A stretch of DNA of 64,000 bases from Loripinus fragilis (taxonomy: Eukaryota > Mollusca > Bivalvia > Lucinida > Lucinidae), in assembly GCA_964019695.1 (NCBI GenBank), contig OZ026518.1:108720305-108784304 (forward strand), written 5' to 3'. The position numbers and the translations under genes are program-made. Under the pieces are notes generated by a model. That model had not been told where the DNA came from and did not search any database. It saw nothing but the letters and a program-made list of their open reading frames with translations. Positions 61,499-64,000 of the stretch are shown piece after piece (positions within the stretch are counted from its first letter, which is position 1; every line of letters begins with the position of its first letter).

Positions 61499-61723
61499 TT
61501 AACCCATTTATGCCGAATGTATTTTCCCATCCTTATCAATTGAACGAGCCCATTTCTAATTTTAAGGTTGTTGGGTGGTACTTTTCATTTTTTATTTAAA
61601 TTTAAAAAATCAGTAAGCAAACAGTGGAGAACCTGATCAGACGCCGCACCTTGCGGCGTCTGATCTTGTTTTACCCTGTTTGCCTTTGTCCCACAAATAG
61701 GACGCTAGGCTTATATGGGTTAA
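61499..61723 (+). mobile_element. ~225-bp MITE (TTAACCCATTTATGCC family), copy 2
   Basis: TTAACCCATTTATGCCGAAT, GGTTGTTGGGTGGTACTTTT, AAGCAAACAGTGGAGAACCT, GATCAGACGCCGC..GCGGCGTCTGATC, ending ATATGGGTTAA. Same orientation as copy 1. Confidence 0.85.
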
Positions 61724-61918
61724 TCAAGACTGATATATTGGTGCAGCTTAATTTTGACGGTTACCTCAAATTAAAGCCCTTTATTTTTTCTGTTATCATA
61801 TGGATGCATATTCTCTCATTTAGCACTAGCCCCTACGGGAAGCATATTCTTTCCTTTAAGAGTAGCCATTTTAGGACGTAGTTACCTCTACGTTAACTTA
61901 TACTCTACCGTCAACAAG

Positions 61919-62414
61919 TTGGGCGCACTTCGAATCGAACTATAGTCACTACTATAGTAACTATAGTTGAATTCGAACACCTATAGTCGCTACTATTTGT
62001 GACGTCACGAACCTACTGGAGACGGTCGGAGCACCGTTACTCTAGTAGATAGGTTCCCTAGCTGGTTCCCTACTCTAGACCTATTCAGCACGATAGGTTC
62101 AAGATCTAGCACGATGGATTCAAGATCGGTCAGTAGCCTCAAAATGATATGTTTTTGTAAAACAAACCTAGCTGAGCATAATGTTTGGTCCCACTTATTC
62201 GTAAAGGATTATTAGAAAGCGCTGTGCAGTTTATTTTATAACATCCTTTTTGTCTACGACGAAGAATTGAAGTGGAACATACAGGGCTATTATTTTTGTT
62301 TGCTTGCCAACCAACTAAAAGTTCAAACGTTAGTCGTTCGGGTGTAAAAGTGCTTGCACATCTATTACGTAAGAACTATAGTAGGAACTTTAGTTCGATT
62401 CGAAGTGCGCCTTG
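61919..62414. mobile_element. ~496-bp MITE with ~40-bp TIRs
   Basis: Left GGCGCACTTCGAATCGAACT, ATAGTCACTACTATAG; right ACTATAGTAGGAACTTTAGT, TCGATTCGAAGTGCGCC. The inner GAACTATAGT motifs are themselves palindromic. No transposase. Confidence 0.85.
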
Positions 62415-62817
62415 GTTTACCGATATAGATACCAACACACAAGGGATGTGTGTCCATTTATTTCTAATTGTTTAACTGAATTCAAAACTGAGTTTTGGGG
62501 TCTGATATTTTGGCGATATCTGTTTATACGGCCAAAGTAAAAATACCTACAGTATAAAAGTGTTTTTTTTATATTATTTTGAGGTTCCAATCGTCTTCAC
62601 TCATATTACAAGTACCATTTTATTTCCATGATGACCAGTAACTGATTAAATGGGTTTCGACAATAAGTAAAAAAGGAACACACAATTTAATCAAACATGA
62701 CCTTTTTATGAACTAATTTCTTTCTTTTTGGGAATATAACTTATTGTTTCTAATTGGTTAAGGATCCAGAAAACTCCATTTTAATAACAGGTATGAAATC
62801 TGACCCCATCATTGAGT
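62415..62817. other. Non-coding; nothing recognised
   Basis: AT-rich, without repeats I could match or a supported frame. Confidence 0.35.
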
Positions 62818-63222
62818 CCAGGGTTTATACAGGCAAGTTTGTGTAAAACTCTATGACTGTTCAAGGACTTCTAATTGTCTTTCCTATTGTTTTCAAGGAC
62901 TGAAAACTTATGAAAAAACTGATTTACGCATCGGAAATGCTAGATGGCATTACTGAAGATGTTAGTTAAAGAAAATTCGTATTAAATTGTGGTGCCTTTA
63001 TTTGGTGAAGCATTTGCTGCACCAAATAAAGGCACACAATTTTATTCTGATTTAGGTCTCCAAAGACAGTGTTAAATCTTCTGTAGGTGGTAAAATTCAA
63101 GGAATTTTCAAGGCCTTTGAGCGTTTTTCAAGTACTTTTCAAGGCAAATTTAATTTTCAAGGATTTGTCAAGACAGTCCTGTATATTCAAGAACTTTTCA
63201 AGCCTGTGCGAACCTTGGAGTC
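62818..63222. mobile_element. ~400-bp hAT-like non-autonomous element
   Basis: CCAGGGTTTATACAGGC at the left and GCCTGTGCGAACCTTGG at the right form a TIR close to the CAGGGTTCGCACAGGC end known from hAT-type elements. Many TTTTCAAGG / TTCAAGGA motifs lie subterminally. A 23-bp perfect stem (62984-63007 with 63019-63043; GGTGCCTTTATTTGGTG / CACCAAATAAAGGCAC) lies inside. The 8-bp target duplication could not be confirmed. Confidence 0.6.
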
Positions 63223-63459
63223 TGGTTCATGACTGACAAACATTGCATACTGTACCCCAATAAGATGCCACAGATTGCGACAGCTCACCAGAGTCTGCAC
63301 TGTTTGCCAGGAACTAATGAACCTTCATTGACAGATATATATTGTTATTTGAAATTATAAAGTGTGAGTCTTCACACTAAGTGTAAATGAAGTATCCAAC
63401 ACTTGTTGATTAAATCAGGAAGCGGTTATCGTCAGTGCAAACTGGGTTCATACACTTAT

Positions 63460-63882
63460 TCACACCCTTGCTCCATCGCTGCTAATAGAATTATGAGCCG
63501 CTTCTGTCATCTCCATCATATCAGTGGCACTGACCAGCTCGCTCTGCTGCTCTCCTGTCGTACTATTCCAGTTCTCTTTCACAGTACAACTCTGGGTTTT
63601 CTGAGATTTAAAGGTGAGTTTTCTTACATACTGTTTCCCCCTAAGGCAGCCACATAATGATCGGATGAAGGTTTTTCTAAAGTTTCTTGACATAAAGCCA
63701 TATACAATTGGATTGACGCAGCTGTTAGCGTATGACATTATGTGGAATGCCTCGCGCATGTATTTATAAGCACCAATATGTAGCTCAGGCAGTACTTCAA
63801 ACGCCACTAGAATATTGTTTGTAAGGATTGGTGCCCAGCACAGTACGAACACAAGGACAATGGCAACCAGCATTTTGATAAC
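63460..63882 (-). CDS. Class A GPCR, last coding exon (TM6, TM7 and C-terminal tail)
   Basis: Acceptor TTTTCAACAG precedes 63882 (phase 0). The 140-codon exon reads VIKMLVAIVLVFVLCWAPIL (TM6 with the CWAP switch), an extracellular loop, then FHIMSYANSCVNPIVYGFMS (TM7 with the NPIVY motif), NFRKTF (helix 8), CGCLRG (possible palmitoylation cysteines) and a Ser/Thr-rich tail ending in DGARV, stop at 63460-63462. Family knowledge: these are rhodopsin-family signatures. The SYANSCVNPIVYGF pattern and MLVAIVLVF style are typical of peptide receptors. The ligand cannot be assigned from this exon. Upstream exons lie beyond the right edge. Confidence 0.9.
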   Translation of the reverse strand, partial: VIKMLVAIVLVFVLCWAPILTNNILVAFEVLPELHIGAYKYMREAFHIMSYANSCVNPIVYGFMSRNFRKTFIRSLCGCLRGKQYVRKLTFKSQKTQSCTVKENWNSTTGEQQSELVSATDMMEMTEAAHNSISSDGARV

Positions 63883-64000
63883 CTGTTGAAAATAAATGAA
63901 AATTATTTGCATAGGTTCAATAAATGTTGTATCAAGGGTATAGTGTTGTTGGCTTCATTGAATGTTCATGTATTTGAGTAGCATCTGAGCTTAGCTGCGC

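Overview
This is a gene-poor, repeat-rich, AT-rich eukaryotic window. Spliced genes with GT/AG introns, a class A GPCR exon, a TRIM-type RING/B-box exon and a secreted phospholipase D of the spider-venom type point to an invertebrate animal. The dispersed repeats (GGGGGCATA-type elements, TTAGCTCACCTGAGC elements, and elements built round CTGATCAG..GCGCATATGCGC) look like those of bivalve molluscs, so I infer a bivalve. The species is not determined.

Layout: 1-1.0 kb holds the 3' part of a minus-strand gene with a helix-hairpin-helix motif and a Ser/Lys-rich tail, carrying an apparent frameshift. 1.0-5.2 kb is non-coding: palindromic and inverted-repeat elements plus compound tetranucleotide microsatellites. 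5.65-14.33 kb is a very large array of ~70-bp units, each mostly a 46-bp palindrome. The array flips orientation near 13.456 kb and is flanked by an inverted pair of dispersed repeats. 15.4-18.0 kb is a dead reverse-transcriptase element with an internal tandem duplication, followed by a LINE scrap. 18.4-22.8 kb is bounded by long inverted repeats with subterminal ~30-bp repeats.

23.1-34.5 kb is the most interesting gene. Four exons with matching splice phases join a RING, B-box and coiled-coil module (TRIM-like) to a long Ser/Tyr/Asp/Arg repeat domain, then to an exon encoding an Acinus-type RSB motif (the RNPS1/SAP18-binding peptide of the ASAP splicing complex), then to a Gln/Glu-rich tail. 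One in-frame TAA interrupts the repeat domain of this allele or assembly. Introns and flanks are packed with MITEs and dispersed repeats.

35-45 kb holds more MITEs (several with clear TIRs), an L1-like LINE on the minus strand and foldback elements. 45.8-50.75 kb is a three-exon minus-strand gene for a secreted phospholipase D of the SMaseD (dermonecrotic-toxin) family: signal peptide, all recognisable catalytic residues, a TATA box, and a stop codon supplied by the TTAA edge of a MITE. 51-59 kb is non-coding repeats, ending in a 63-bp satellite with higher-order structure. 59.2-61.7 kb is a GA-rich satellite between two copies of a TTAA-ended MITE. 61.9-63.2 kb has two more TIR elements. The window ends in the last coding exon (TM6-TM7 and tail) of a minus-strand peptide-type GPCR.

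All gene models come from reading frames and splice-site logic alone; no alignment or transcript evidence was available.
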